A stretch of 37,494 nt of DNA from Halanaerobium sp046541575 (GTDB lineage: Bacteria > Bacillota > Halanaerobiia > Halanaerobiales > Halanaerobiaceae), in the NCBI GenBank assembly GCA_046541575.1, contig JBKHDA010000017.1:1-37494 (forward strand), in the 5' to 3' direction. Position numbers and translations under genes: made by a program. The notes below the pieces were generated by a model. The model was not told the origin of the DNA. It saw only the letters and a program-made list of their open reading frames with translations, and did no database searches. Positions 15,382 through 22,499 of this stretch are shown one piece after another; position 1 is the first letter of the stretch, and each line of letters opens with the position of its first letter.

Positions 15382-16038
15382 TTATAATATTACTTGATTA
15401 TTCTTTTTATATTCCTGGTAACGCCTGTGGACTGTTGATTTGGAAACATCATACCCGAGGCCGCGCAGTGTCGCTGCTATATCTTTAAAAGTTAAATCAA
15501 GTTTTCTTAAGCGAATAATTTCTTTTAAAGGAACTTCCTTGCGGTCCCGACCTCCCTGATCAATATTTTTTAGGTTATCTGCCGGATTAAATTTCCCTTC
15601 AGCAATTTTATTTTTCATAGCTCTGCTGATATTCTGATTTCTTAATTCCTGCTGATAATTTTCTACTACTGCTAGAATTTCTAAAATCATTTTTTCCAGA
15701 TCATTTAAAGCAATAGCTCCTTTATCGGCCAGTGTGTGTATTTCAGCTCCCATTTTTTCTACCTGATGAATTAGAGCCATCTTGGCATTACCCCGTCCCA
15801 AACGGCTGCTGTCCTGAACTAATAAAATTTCTGCTTTTCTTTTTTTAATTAAATCTAAAGCTTCTATAATTCCCGGTCTGCTCTTATCAAAACCACTTTC
15901 TTTTTCTTCTACAGTTTTTATAATCTTTAACTCATTTTCCACAGCATAGCTTAATAGTTCTTCTTTTTGCCTCTTTAAGCTTGTACTCTGACTTTCTTTT
16001 TGGGTGCTAACTCTGGTATAAATAATTGTTTTTTTCAT
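15382..16038 (-). CDS. YneB-like serine recombinase (resolvase family)
   Basis: A 218-residue small serine recombinase. The N-terminal catalytic domain starts IIYTRVSTQ, with nucleophile Ser11, and has DSSRLGRGN with the catalytic arginines. The long helix and a C-terminal helix-turn-helix (LDLTFKDIAATLRGLGYDVSKSTVHRRYQEY) complete a resolvase. Position decides the name: it follows a LysM membrane protein that diverges from lexA, as yneB follows yneA beside lexA in Bacillus subtilis. In that species the gene is part of the SOS-controlled yneA operon and its role is unclear. No transposon ends are seen here. Confidence 0.85.
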   Translation of the reverse strand: MKKTIIYTRVSTQKESQSTSLKRQKEELLSYAVENELKIIKTVEEKESGFDKSRPGIIEALDLIKKRKAEILLVQDSSRLGRGNAKMALIHQVEKMGAEIHTLADKGAIALNDLEKMILEILAVVENYQQELRNQNISRAMKNKIAEGKFNPADNLKNIDQGGRDRKEVPLKEIIRLRKLDLTFKDIAATLRGLGYDVSKSTVHRRYQEYKKNNQVIL

Positions 16039-16212
16039 AGCTAATCAGCCTTTCTGTATTTATATAATATTTATCTTATGTATTGTATGAAAATATTATA
16101 ACAAATAATATTAAAAGTAAAAATGATTGCAAAACAGAAATTAATTCCGAATTACAACCATTTTTATAACTTTTTGTTTATTACTTTCTAATTTTAATCT
16201 ATAATTTCTGCA

Positions 16213-16554
16213 CTAGTTTATTGGTATTATTAATTCTTTGCCAGGAGTAATTACCGAAGAATTTATATCATTAATTTTTTTAATATCATAAATTATTTTT
16301 CTTAAATCAACATTATTTGAGTCGTAATAATGAGCAGCAATTGACCAGAGAGATTCTCCACTTTCTATTTCATGGCTGACAAAATTACCACTATTTTCTC
16401 CAGAGCCAATTAGAGAAAAAATAGAAATAAAAATGATACTCAGCATTATTATTCCGACTGCAGCAGTTAAAAAATGTTTAAAAATTGATTTTTTCTCTTT
16501 ATTTTCTGTCTTAGCCCCCTGATAATTTAATGTATAAGTATTTAGACCATTCAT
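16213..16554 (-). CDS. YneA-like LysM membrane protein, probable SOS cell-division inhibitor
   Basis: A 113-residue protein with a cytoplasmic start, one membrane helix (about 27-48, FLTAAVGIIMLSIIFISIFSLI) and an extracytoplasmic LysM domain (about 60-112, HEIESGESLWSIAAHYY ... ITPGKELIIPI). This is the architecture of YneA, which stops septation after DNA damage until it is degraded. It is transcribed away from lexA with LexA-box-like palindromes between, and is followed by the recombinase after 174 bases. GGAGGGG lies 6 bases before the ATG. Sequence similarity to YneA cannot be measured here, so the name rests on architecture and context. Confidence 0.8.
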   Translation of the reverse strand: MNGLNTYTLNYQGAKTENKEKKSIFKHFLTAAVGIIMLSIIFISIFSLIGSGENSGNFVSHEIESGESLWSIAAHYYDSNNVDLRKIIYDIKKINDINSSVITPGKELIIPIN

Positions 16555-16591
16555 AAATAACCCCTCCTGTTATAATATAAACACCTGTACT

Positions 16592-16603
16592 AAACAATTG
16601 TTT
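16592..16603. promoter_or_regulatory. LexA box candidate, yneA side
   Basis: AAACAATTGTTT is a perfect palindrome close to the Gram-positive LexA box pattern GAAC-N4-GTTC/T. It lies 38 bases upstream of the yneA-like start. Confidence 0.55.
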
Positions 16604-16621
16604 GTTATTAATATTATAGCA

Positions 16622-16633
16622 GTACGTATGTTC
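16622..16633. promoter_or_regulatory. Weak LexA box candidate, central
   Basis: On the minus strand this reads GAACATACGTAC, one good half-site (GAAC) with a second half-site that departs at one base. It lies midway between the other two boxes. Confidence 0.35.
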
Positions 16634-16650
16634 AATGTCAAGGAATATTT

Positions 16651-16689
16651 GAACGATTGTTTGTCTATTTAATGAATATATGTTATAAT
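16651..16689 (+). promoter_or_regulatory. lexA promoter overlapped by a LexA box
   Basis: TTGTCT (16661-16666) and a perfect TATAAT (16684-16689) are 17 bases apart. GAACGATTGTTTG at 16651-16663 fits the LexA box GAAC-N4-GTTT and overlaps the -35 hexamer, so LexA bound here would block its own transcription. Confidence 0.7.
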
Positions 16690-16717
16690 AAAAGAAAAAT
16701 TGAATGGAGGAATAATT

Positions 16718-17341
16718 ATGGAAGATCTATCTAAAAGACAGCAGAGTATATTGCAATTTATCATAGATGAAATTAAATCCAAAGGATATCCCCCCTCTGT
16801 TAGAGAAATTGGGAAGGCTGTTGGACTTAAATCTCCTGCTTCTGTTCACAGTCACTTAAAAACTTTAGAAAAATTAAATTATTTGCGCAGAGATCCTTCC
16901 AAACCAAGGGCTATTGAAGTAATTTATAATAATGGTCAGGATACTAAAAATGATAAGGAAATGATTAATATACCGGTGGTTGGTAAGGTTACTGCAGGTG
17001 CTCCTATTCTGGCAGAAGAAAATGTTGAAGACTATTTCCCCCTGCCTTTAAGCTATTTAAAAGTAGGAAACAATGATCTTTTTATGCTTAAAGTTAGTGG
17101 AGACAGTATGATTGAGGCAGGAATCCATGATGGTGATTTTGTTATTGCCGAAAAACAGAGCTATGCCGAAAATAATGAGATTGTTATTGCCTTACTTGAG
17201 GAAGAAGCAACAGTAAAGCGCTTTTTTAAAGAAGAAGATCATATCAGACTACAGCCTGAAAATCCGGCTTATGAGCCAATTATATCTAAAGATGTAAAAA
17301 TTCTGGGTAAGGTAACTGGTTTATTTAGAAAATTTGACTAA
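16718..17341 (+). CDS. lexA: LexA SOS repressor
   Basis: A 207-residue repressor-protease. The winged helix-turn-helix is at about 1-70 (KGYPPSVREIGKAVGLKSPASVHSHLKTLEKL). The self-cleavage site is Ala93-Gly94 (KVTAGAPI), with catalytic Ser130 (SGDSMIEAG) and Lys167 (ATVKRFF). Cleavage stimulated by RecA filaments releases the SOS genes. ATG 16718 has GGAGG 7 bases upstream, so the TTG at 16700 is rejected. It diverges from the yneA/yneB pair and appears autoregulated through the box at 16651. Confidence 0.96.
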   Translation: MEDLSKRQQSILQFIIDEIKSKGYPPSVREIGKAVGLKSPASVHSHLKTLEKLNYLRRDPSKPRAIEVIYNNGQDTKNDKEMINIPVVGKVTAGAPILAEENVEDYFPLPLSYLKVGNNDLFMLKVSGDSMIEAGIHDGDFVIAEKQSYAENNEIVIALLEEEATVKRFFKEEDHIRLQPENPAYEPIISKDVKILGKVTGLFRKFD

Positions 17342-17348
17342 TTTTTAA

Positions 17349-17386
17349 TTAAAAAATAAAAAAACTAAGCAGATTAATGCTTAGTT
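17349..17386 (-). terminator. Leftward terminator after udg
   Basis: AACTAAGCA (17363-17371) and TGCTTAGTT (17378-17386) form a 9-pair stem. On the minus strand it is followed by TTTTTTTATTTTTT, a strong tail for the long minus-strand operon. On the plus strand the tail is poor, so lexA termination here is uncertain. Confidence 0.8.
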
Positions 17387-17455
17387 ATAAAAATGCAATA
17401 CTATATTAAATTATATTACTAAAAATCTATCTAAACTAAAAACATATTTTAAAAA

Positions 17456-18088
17456 TTATAATTCTCCGCTGCTGGATAATTCTTTTATCCGATCAGCGGC
17501 TTTTTTTATTAATTTAAAATCATGCCAGCTGTATTTTTTCATATTTTCATTTCTTAGTAAATAAGCAGGATGAAAGGTCGGTAAAAAGTATATATCTCCT
17601 CTTTTAAACCACTTCCCTCTTACATTAGTTATTGATTCTTCCGGATCAATTAGATATTTTGTGGCTGTTGAACCAAGGGTCACAATAACTTTAGGCTCTA
17701 TTAGTTCAATTTCAGCTCTGAGTATTGATACACAGGCTTCAAATTCGTTCTGATTGGGCACTCTGTTACCTGGAGGGCGGCATTTAATTACATTTGTAAT
17801 ATATAATTCTTCTCTTTTTAAATTAACAGCATCTAAAATTTTATCCATTAATTTTCCGGCCCGACCAACAAAAGGGCGCCCTAAACGGTCTTCATTGGCT
17901 CCCGGTCCTTCACCAATCAGCATGATTTTATTTTCGATATTTCCTTCTCCCATTACCACCCCATTAGCTCCTTCGCGCAGCTGACAGCGGTGGCATTTTA
18001 AAGCCTCTTCTTTCAATTTTTGATAATCGTCACTGGGGTAAGAAAATAACTGCTGGATTCTAAAATTTCCCTGCTGATCAAATAACAT
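17456..18088 (-). CDS. Type-4 uracil-DNA glycosylase (iron-sulfur)
   Basis: Removes uracil from DNA at the start of base-excision repair. Four cysteines that hold a 4Fe-4S cluster are at 32, 35, 103 and 119 (KCHRC, IKCRPPGNR, FEAC). Motif 1 is GEGPGANEDRLGRPFVGRAG and the motif near the end is PTFHPAYLLRN. The 210 residues are normal for family 4. ATG 18088 is preferred to the TTG directly before it because GGGAGG (18095-18100) lies 6 bases upstream. It is the last gene of the long minus-strand block that includes mutS and mutL, so several repair activities are grouped. Confidence 0.94.
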   Translation of the reverse strand: MLFDQQGNFRIQQLFSYPSDDYQKLKEEALKCHRCQLREGANGVVMGEGNIENKIMLIGEGPGANEDRLGRPFVGRAGKLMDKILDAVNLKREELYITNVIKCRPPGNRVPNQNEFEACVSILRAEIELIEPKVIVTLGSTATKYLIDPEESITNVRGKWFKRGDIYFLPTFHPAYLLRNENMKKYSWHDFKLIKKAADRIKELSSSGEL

Positions 18089-18181
18089 CAAATTCCTCCC
18101 AAATATAATTTCAAAATATTTTTATCTAAAAATGACAAAAGAACTCCATCCAGACTATACATTGAATGATAAGTTTCACTT

Positions 18182-18823
18182 TCACTCTGTAAAATCCTGA
18201 TATTCATCATCTGCAAGCGCTTTAAATAAATTTCGAGCACTGGCCGCCTCCATAACTGCTTTAATATAATTACCCCTTTCATAATAAACATAACCTTTTA
18301 TTAAATGGGAATACTCATTTTTCTGCATTGATAGGGCCTGATTGGCATATTGAAGGGCTTTGTCATAATCTGGAACCTCAATTAAAGCTGCTGCTGCATG
18401 ATTTAAAGCCCAGAGGTTATCTTGATCAATCTCATAAATATATTCAAATAAGGAAACAGCACTTTTATAATCTTTATTAATTACTTCTTTAAAAGCAGCA
18501 TAATTTAAAAGCAGTAAATTGTCATGATCCTTATAATCTTCCCAGTCTGCTAGATATGGAGAAACAGCAGCGTTAAAATCTTCTCGACTAACACTGCTGC
18601 CAAAAACATCTATAATATCATATGATTTTTTTATTTCTCCTGTATTAGCATAGGCTACGGCTAAGGTATAATTTAATATTATGTCATTAGAGTTATTTTC
18701 CAATTGAGCCTGAGTTGTTTTAATTAATTCTTCCCAATTGTAATTTGACTCAGCAGCTGTATTTAGAGAAAACAATACTGTTAATGTTATTATAATTAAT
18801 ATGATAAATAATTTTTTCTTCAA
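18182..18823 (-). CDS. Secreted or lipid-anchored TPR-repeat protein
   Basis: A 213-residue protein with a signal peptide (MKKKLFIILIIITLTVLFSL, probable cleavage after NTAA-E) and several TPR-like helical pairs, for example ILNYTLAVAYANTGEIKKSY, NLWALNHAAAALIEVPDYDKA and YSHLIKGYVYYERGNYIKAV. TPR proteins act as binding scaffolds; no enzyme motif is seen. There is no lipobox cysteine. The start is TTG at 18823, with AAGGA about 13 bases upstream, so the initiation site is less certain than in neighbouring genes. It sits 51 bases after hfq. Confidence 0.75.
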   Translation of the reverse strand: MKKKLFIILIIITLTVLFSLNTAAESNYNWEELIKTTQAQLENNSNDIILNYTLAVAYANTGEIKKSYDIIDVFGSSVSREDFNAAVSPYLADWEDYKDHDNLLLLNYAAFKEVINKDYKSAVSLFEYIYEIDQDNLWALNHAAAALIEVPDYDKALQYANQALSMQKNEYSHLIKGYVYYERGNYIKAVMEAASARNLFKALADDEYQDFTE

Positions 18824-18874
18824 GAATTAATCAACATCCTTTTTATATAACTTGCTTATGCTCAATCACTTATT

Positions 18875-19117
18875 TTATTCTTCCTCATCCAGATTAAGAA
18901 GACCACTTGTTTTTTCAACTGGAGCAATAGTAGAAATAGCGTGTTTATAAATCATCTGATCCCGCTGATCACTTCTCAAAATAACTGTAAAGTTATCATA
19001 GGCTTTAATTCTGCCTTTTAACTGATAACCATTGACAAAATAAACAATAACCTCAATGTCCTTTTCGTGAACATTTTTCAAAATGTGATCCTGATAATTA
19101 ATATTATTATTACTCAT
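18875..19117 (-). CDS. hfq: RNA chaperone Hfq
   Basis: An 80-residue Sm-like protein that forms a hexamer and pairs small RNAs with mRNAs. The Sm1 segment (EVIVYFVNGYQLKGRIKAYDNFTVIL) and the Sm2 motif YKHAISTIAP (the usual YKHAIST) are intact. Gln near position 9 (NYQDHIL) and Phe in YDNF match the RNA-binding faces. AAAAGGGGG precedes the ATG. It keeps the common miaA-hfq neighbourhood, though a thioredoxin-like gene is placed between them. Confidence 0.95.
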   Translation of the reverse strand: MSNNNINYQDHILKNVHEKDIEVIVYFVNGYQLKGRIKAYDNFTVILRSDQRDQMIYKHAISTIAPVEKTSGLLNLDEEE

Positions 19118-19216
19118 CTCTGCAGCCCCCTTTTATATTTTTAAAGCTTCTTATATTATAAATTCAATATTATTTTGAAAATTCCTGCAAAGATAGTTTA
19201 AATATTACTATATTAA

Positions 19217-19594
19217 TTAATTATTATTCGCTAAATCCTTAAAATATGAATTACCACTGCCAAAATAAGATTGTAATTGATAATAAATATCGTTAGGGGA
19301 GCGAACTCCAAAACCAGTATAAACAGCTTTTCCATCTTTGAAAACCTTGGAGACTGGAACAGAATTGATTCCATAGCGCTCGAAGATCTCAGGAGCATCT
19401 GTTAATTTAAGTTGATAAAGTTCTAACTGGGGAAAATCACCTATCACCTGATTGATATTTTTTTCTGCTATCTGACAGTACCCACAGCTATCATTTGAAA
19501 AAAGCACAAAAATTGCATCCTTTTCTTTTAAAAGACGGTCAAATTCTTCTCCATTAGAAATCAATTTCTTTTCGTTTTTGGTATTCCTGTTCAT
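19217..19594 (-). CDS. Thioredoxin-fold protein with CGYC motif
   Basis: A 125-residue thioredoxin-like protein with the redox pair Cys37-Gly-Tyr-Cys40 (FSNDSCGYCQIA) and a cis-proline segment NSVPVSKVF. The dipeptide between the cysteines (GY) is unlike the GP of thioredoxin, so its partner and redox potential are unclear. No signal peptide is present, so it is cytoplasmic. Its start lies inside the 3' end of miaA (41-base overlap in another frame), with GGAG about 9 bases before the ATG, suggesting coupled translation. Confidence 0.8.
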   Translation of the reverse strand: MNRNTKNEKKLISNGEEFDRLLKEKDAIFVLFSNDSCGYCQIAEKNINQVIGDFPQLELYQLKLTDAPEIFERYGINSVPVSKVFKDGKAVYTGFGVRSPNDIYYQLQSYFGSGNSYFKDLANNN

Positions 19595-20525
19595 AATCTT
19601 TTTCTCCTTTTATTAATTTCAGCATAATCTCTAAAATATTTTCCTGGTCTTCATTTTCGATATTAAAAACTATTAAATTTTCTTCTTTGCGCAGCCAGGT
19701 AAGCTGTCTTTTTGCAAAATGTCGGCTCCGCTTTTTGATCTCATAAACAGCTTCCTCCCTGGTGATTTCTCCATTAATATGAGAAATTAGTTCCTTATAA
19801 CCAAGTGCCTGCTGGGCTGTATCACTTAATTTTTCGTATTTGTTTAAAAGAGATTTAACTTCTGCCAATAGTCCGGCTTCCATCATTACATCAACTCTTT
19901 TGTTAATCCTCTGATAGAGATTTTTCCGGCTTCTGATTAAAGCAAATTTATAAGCACTGTAGCGGGGTGGTCTCTGCTGCTGTTTTTCCTTATAATAGCT
20001 TTTTGTTTTCCCTGTCTGTTCAAAAATTTCTACAGCCCTGATAACCCGTCGCAGATCATTTGGATGCAGTTTTTCTGCTGTCTTTTTATCTTTTTTAGCT
20101 AAAATTTGATGTACAGCTTCTGTACCCTCAGCTTCAGCCAGATCCTCTAAATCATGACGCAGCTGATAATCCGGCTCAATTTCTGGCAGCATAAACCCTT
20201 CCAGTACGGCTCTTAAATAGAGATGAGTTCCTCCCACCAGCATCGGAATTTTAGCTCTAGACCTGATTTCTTTTATCCTTTGATCACAGTCATCCTGAAA
20301 CTGAGAAACAGAATAATCTGCTTCAGGACTTAAAAAGTCTATTAAATGGTGTTTCACAATCTCTCTTTCAGCTGCAGAGGCTTTTGCTGTACCAATATTC
20401 ATTTCTTTATAAATCTGCATTGAATCAGCCGAAATTATTTCTGCATCAATTTTTTGAGCCAACTCCAGTGATAATTCTGTTTTACCAACTGCTGTAGGCC
20501 CTGTTAAAACAATTAAATCTCTCAT
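19554..20525 (-). CDS. miaA: tRNA dimethylallyltransferase
   Basis: Adds a dimethylallyl group to N6 of adenine 37 in tRNAs that read codons starting with U. The P-loop is LTGPTAVGKTELS (about 7-19), followed by ISADSMQIYKEMNIGTAK and the motif LVGGTHLYLRAVLEG. The late part RSRHFAKRQLTWLRKE is also typical. The 323 residues are normal. Its ATG shares one base with the mutL stop (TAATG), so the two are translationally linked. Its product is the substrate for MiaB, encoded upstream in the same block. Confidence 0.96.
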   Translation of the reverse strand: MRDLIVLTGPTAVGKTELSLELAQKIDAEIISADSMQIYKEMNIGTAKASAAEREIVKHHLIDFLSPEADYSVSQFQDDCDQRIKEIRSRAKIPMLVGGTHLYLRAVLEGFMLPEIEPDYQLRHDLEDLAEAEGTEAVHQILAKKDKKTAEKLHPNDLRRVIRAVEIFEQTGKTKSYYKEKQQQRPPRYSAYKFALIRSRKNLYQRINKRVDVMMEAGLLAEVKSLLNKYEKLSDTAQQALGYKELISHINGEITREEAVYEIKKRSRHFAKRQLTWLRKEENLIVFNIENEDQENILEIMLKLIKGEKDYEQEYQKRKEIDF

Positions 20526-22498
20526 TATCTACCAAGTCCTTTTTCTATTTCTTCTCGGCTGATATTAATCATAACTGGCCTGCTGTGGGGACAGCGATAT
20601 GGATTTTCTGTTTTATATAAATCTTTAATCAGCTGGATACTTTCTTTATTAGTCAGCGGCATTCCAGCCTTAATTGAAGATCTGCAGGCTAAATATTCAA
20701 GCATTTTATGCTGGATTTCAGCAGCAGATTTTGCCTTCCCCGCTTCTGCCAGTTCTGCTATCAGCTCTTCTATAATATTCCTTGTCGGCTTATTTTTCAG
20801 TAAAACAGGAACTTCCTGAATTAAAATAGTATTATTGCCAAAATCACTAAAGTCAATACCTATTTCTCTGATTTGCTCTTCATATTGACGGACAATCTCC
20901 CTCTCTTCTGCTGATAGTTCAATTTTAACCGGCAGCAGCAGTGACTGAGAAGCTTTATCTTTATTATTAAATTCAGTATAAAATTTTTCGTATAAGATTC
21001 TCTCCTGAGCATTATGCTGATCAACAATTTTTAAACCCTGGTCTGTTTCAATTAGAAGATAACTATTAAATATTTGTCCTAAAAATTTAAAGTAGCTTTC
21101 TTCTGCTTCTACATCTGCCAGAGAATATTTTTGGCTTTCATTTTTTTCTATTGTCTGCTTTAAATCTTTTTTCTGCTCTGAAATTTTTCCCTGAATCTGA
21201 CTGCTCTCACTGCCGTAGTTAATATTTTTTTGAAAATCTTTTCTGCTGTATTTATCGGAATCTGAGGCTCTATATTTATTTCCCCTGGAATAATTGTCAT
21301 TTTTACTGCCTTTTTGAGGCTTATAGTCTTTTTGTGAGGATTTCTGTTCCCCTAAAGCTTGATTATCATTATCTGTCTTTTGCAGATTAGATTTTTCCTG
21401 GTCATCTTTTTCTGCAAAAAGCTGATTTCTTTTAATATTTTTTTCAGTTTCTTCCTCATTAGCATCATTTAAATTTTGATTCTGCTTTAATTTAATCCTG
21501 GCAGTAGGATCATTCTCCTTTAAAGTCCTGCGCACAGCTTTTTTAATTACATCAAAGATAATCTGACTGCGGCTAAATTTGACCTCTCGTTTAGCTGGAT
21601 GGACATTTACATCAACTAAAATTGGATTAACTTTGATAAAAAGAAAAACAATTGGTCTTCTGTTGGGATCAATTAATTTATTGTAGGCTGTTTCTACAGC
21701 TTTTGCTGTTAGATTATTATAAATCGGTCTTCCGTTAACAAAAAAGAGCTCATGACTTCTGCTGGAGCGGCTTAATTCCGGTCGACAGAGATAACCGCTC
21801 AGTTTAATATAGCGGTCTTCAACATCAATTGGAATTAAATTATCGGCAATTTCACTGCCGTAAACAGCATAAATGGTATCTTTTAGTTTGCCATTTCCGG
21901 GAGTTGATAAAATTTGCCGGCCATCATGATAAAGTTTAAAACTCAAATCACTGTTGGCAGTAGCTTCAGCGCTTACAATTTTACTGATGTGGGAAAACTC
22001 AGTTGTTGTAGTCTTTAGATATTTATAGCGAGCAGGGGTGTTATAAAATAAATCCCTGACAGTAATTTCTGTTCCTACTGTTGATCCTACAGGCTTTTTG
22101 TTGATTATTTCTCCACCTTTAAGTTTTATTTTTACAGCCTGATCACTGTCCTGATGACGGCTGATCATTTCAACTTCTGCCACCGAGGCAATACTGGCCA
22201 GAGCCTCACCTCTAAAGCCGAGGCTGTAGAGAGAATAGAGATCATCGATATCTTCAATTTTACTGGTCGCATAGCGGTTAAATGCTGATTCTATATCATC
22301 AGCCTCAATTCCGTGACCATCATCTTTAACTTTAATTAATTCTCTGCCACCATCTTCAATTTTAATTTCAATATTTTTAGCCCCGGCATCAATAGAATTT
22401 TCAATCAGTTCTTTAACTATTGAAGCAGGTCTTTCAATAACCTCACCGGCTGATATTTGATTTGCTACACTTTGAGGAAGCTGTTTTATAATACCCAT
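20525..22498 (-). CDS. mutL: DNA mismatch repair protein MutL
   Basis: A 657-residue mismatch-repair ATPase and endonuclease. The GHKL ATPase is at the N-terminus (ELIENSIDAGA with Glu33 and Asn34, GFRGEAL, DLFYNTPARYKYL). A long Lys/Asn/Gln/Ser-rich, probably disordered linker runs from about 335 to 460. The C-terminal metal site DQHNAQERILYE (Asp493 to Glu504) keeps the DQHxxxExxxxE pattern, with Asn where Ala is common, and CPHSRP lies near the end. This indicates a nicking MutL as in organisms without MutH. It follows mutS by one base. Confidence 0.96.
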   Translation of the reverse strand: MGIIKQLPQSVANQISAGEVIERPASIVKELIENSIDAGAKNIEIKIEDGGRELIKVKDDGHGIEADDIESAFNRYATSKIEDIDDLYSLYSLGFRGEALASIASVAEVEMISRHQDSDQAVKIKLKGGEIINKKPVGSTVGTEITVRDLFYNTPARYKYLKTTTTEFSHISKIVSAEATANSDLSFKLYHDGRQILSTPGNGKLKDTIYAVYGSEIADNLIPIDVEDRYIKLSGYLCRPELSRSSRSHELFFVNGRPIYNNLTAKAVETAYNKLIDPNRRPIVFLFIKVNPILVDVNVHPAKREVKFSRSQIIFDVIKKAVRRTLKENDPTARIKLKQNQNLNDANEEETEKNIKRNQLFAEKDDQEKSNLQKTDNDNQALGEQKSSQKDYKPQKGSKNDNYSRGNKYRASDSDKYSRKDFQKNINYGSESSQIQGKISEQKKDLKQTIEKNESQKYSLADVEAEESYFKFLGQIFNSYLLIETDQGLKIVDQHNAQERILYEKFYTEFNNKDKASQSLLLPVKIELSAEEREIVRQYEEQIREIGIDFSDFGNNTILIQEVPVLLKNKPTRNIIEELIAELAEAGKAKSAAEIQHKMLEYLACRSSIKAGMPLTNKESIQLIKDLYKTENPYRCPHSRPVMINISREEIEKGLGR

Positions 22499-22499
22499 C

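Noticed and set aside
15382..16038. Serine recombinase as a sign of a transposon, prophage or integrative element
   Set aside because: Its order beside a LysM membrane protein and lexA matches the conserved yneA-yneB context, and no terminal repeats, transposase or phage genes are present.
18088..18291. Small minus-strand protein of 67 residues between udg and the TPR gene
   Set aside because: Most of it overlaps the 3' end of the TPR gene in another frame, the start is weak and the sequence is not protein-like in character.
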